A DNA stretch of 6,166 nt from JBOGOC01 sp050747525 (GTDB taxonomy: Bacteria > Acidobacteriota > Polarisedimenticolia > JACPZX01 > DASXTC01). The stretch's first letter is position 1. Every line of letters starts with the position of its first letter. Positions 5,635 through 6,166 of the stretch are shown one piece after another. The stretch is from the NCBI GenBank assembly GCA_050747525.1, contig JBOGOC010000030.1, forward strand, positions 1 to 6,166, read 5' to 3'. Under the pieces are notes generated by a model. It had not been told where the DNA came from. It made no database searches and saw nothing but the letters and a program-made list of their open reading frames with translations. The position numbers and the translations under genes were made by a program.

Positions 5635-6166
5635 ATGAGGAGTCTCGCGCGGCGCTTCCTGTGGACCCTGCTCTTCGTCTTCCCCCTGGTGGTGCGCCTC
5701 GCCTACGGCCTCGACATCCGCGACGACTCGTACATGCAGTGGAACCTGGTCGTCTCGTACGTGAACGACGACTTCGCGCGCGACATCGCCGCGGGGGGCG
5801 GGCCCTGGACGCTGCACCGATCCCCCTGGTACCCGCTGGTCGTCTCGTGGGTCTACCGGCTGCTGGGCGGCCAGCCGGCCATGCAGATGCTGCAGTGGGT
5901 GCTGGGGAGCGCGGCCTGCGTGCTGGTGTACGTCCTGGCCAGGCGGCTGGCCGGGCGCTCCGCGGCGCTCCTCTCGTGGGCCATCGCGTCGCTGTACGGG
6001 CCGGCGCTGTTCTACGAAGGCGAGCTTCTCGAGCAGGCGTGCGCAACCTTCCTGCTGCTGGCCGGCCTGGCCGCCCTCACCGACCCGGCGGTGCGTCGCG
6101 TCCCGTGGCTCATGCCGGCGGCGGGCGGGGCGCTCTTCGGCGCGGCGGCCCTGCTCCGGCCCGACC
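5635..6166 (+). CDS. GT-C type membrane glycosyltransferase (GT39/ArnT-like), N-terminal part
   Basis: The frame is open from the ATG at 5635 to the right edge, giving 177 visible residues and no stop. It resembles the first part of polytopic glycosyltransferases that use lipid-linked sugars on the outer face of the inner membrane (PMT/ArnT/Rgt group). A short basic N-terminus (MRSLARR) leads into a first membrane segment at about 8-24. The outer loop has the acidic motif LDIRDDSY (26-33), the usual place of the catalytic Asp in this fold. RSPWYPLVVSWVYRLLGG (62-79) matches the conserved P-x-YP segment before further helices at about 83-103, 107-125, 133-148 and 158-174. YEGELLEQ (127-134) and AALLRPD (171-177) are also typical. 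Full-length members have roughly 450-700 residues, so most of the gene is missing. The sugar and acceptor cannot be told. No Shine-Dalgarno is visible; initiation may be near-leaderless from the shared spacer promoter. Confidence 0.8.
   Translation, partial: MRSLARRFLWTLLFVFPLVVRLAYGLDIRDDSYMQWNLVVSYVNDDFARDIAAGGGPWTLHRSPWYPLVVSWVYRLLGGQPAMQMLQWVLGSAACVLVYVLARRLAGRSAALLSWAIASLYGPALFYEGELLEQACATFLLLAGLAALTDPAVRRVPWLMPAAGGALFGAAALLRPD

Noticed and set aside
3884..5638. Long + strand open frame (584 codons) opposite the carboxypeptidase
   Set aside because: It lies wholly antisense to a gene with a signal peptide and complete M14 catalytic motifs. Its translation is rich in Arg, Gly, His and Val with no recognisable domain, as expected for a shadow frame in high-GC DNA.
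5606..6046. 147-codon upstream extension of the carboxypeptidase frame
   Set aside because: It runs antisense through the glycosyltransferase and is Arg/Pro/Ala-rich. The signal peptide begins exactly at the Met encoded at 5605.

Overview
The window is a stretch of very GC-rich bacterial DNA with long spurious open frames on both strands, as expected at this base composition. It encodes four recognisable proteins. Three carry apparent Sec signal peptides and the fourth is an integral membrane protein, so the locus is devoted to the cell envelope and exported proteins. The protein types fit a Gram-negative soil or sediment lineage: a roughly 880-residue secreted M14 carboxypeptidase with a C-terminal amidotransferase-like region, a secreted M3-like zinc peptidase, a CHRD-domain protein and a GT-C membrane glycosyltransferase. 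Acidobacteriota or a related uncultured phylum is my best guess. This is inferred from gene content; no ribosomal or marker gene is present.

Layout from right to left. A GT-C type membrane glycosyltransferase starts at 5635 on the + strand and runs off the right edge. Only 29 bp away, a secreted M14 zinc carboxypeptidase (5605..2960, - strand) is transcribed in the opposite direction. Its stop codon overlaps the start of a second exported zinc metallopeptidase (2963..888, - strand) in an ATGA junction, so the two peptidases form a translationally coupled pair. After a 91-bp gap comes a small exported CHRD-domain protein (796..179, - strand) with a strong ribosome binding site, its own candidate promoter and a CRP/FNR-like palindrome upstream. 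A perfect 16-bp inverted repeat at 132-167 lies just past its stop and is the likely end of transcription. The first ~130 bases hold no gene I can support.

The two peptidases probably act together outside the cytoplasm, with the M3-like enzyme cutting peptides internally and the M14 enzyme trimming C-termini. This division of labour is inferred from family membership. The most interesting non-coding feature is the 29-bp divergent spacer, where good -10 hexamers for both directions (TATAAT on -, TATACT on +) overlap each other. Both genes would then have almost no 5' leader, and neither has a Shine-Dalgarno sequence. I see no mobile element, CRISPR array, tRNA or rRNA, and no clear sign of a wholly new system.
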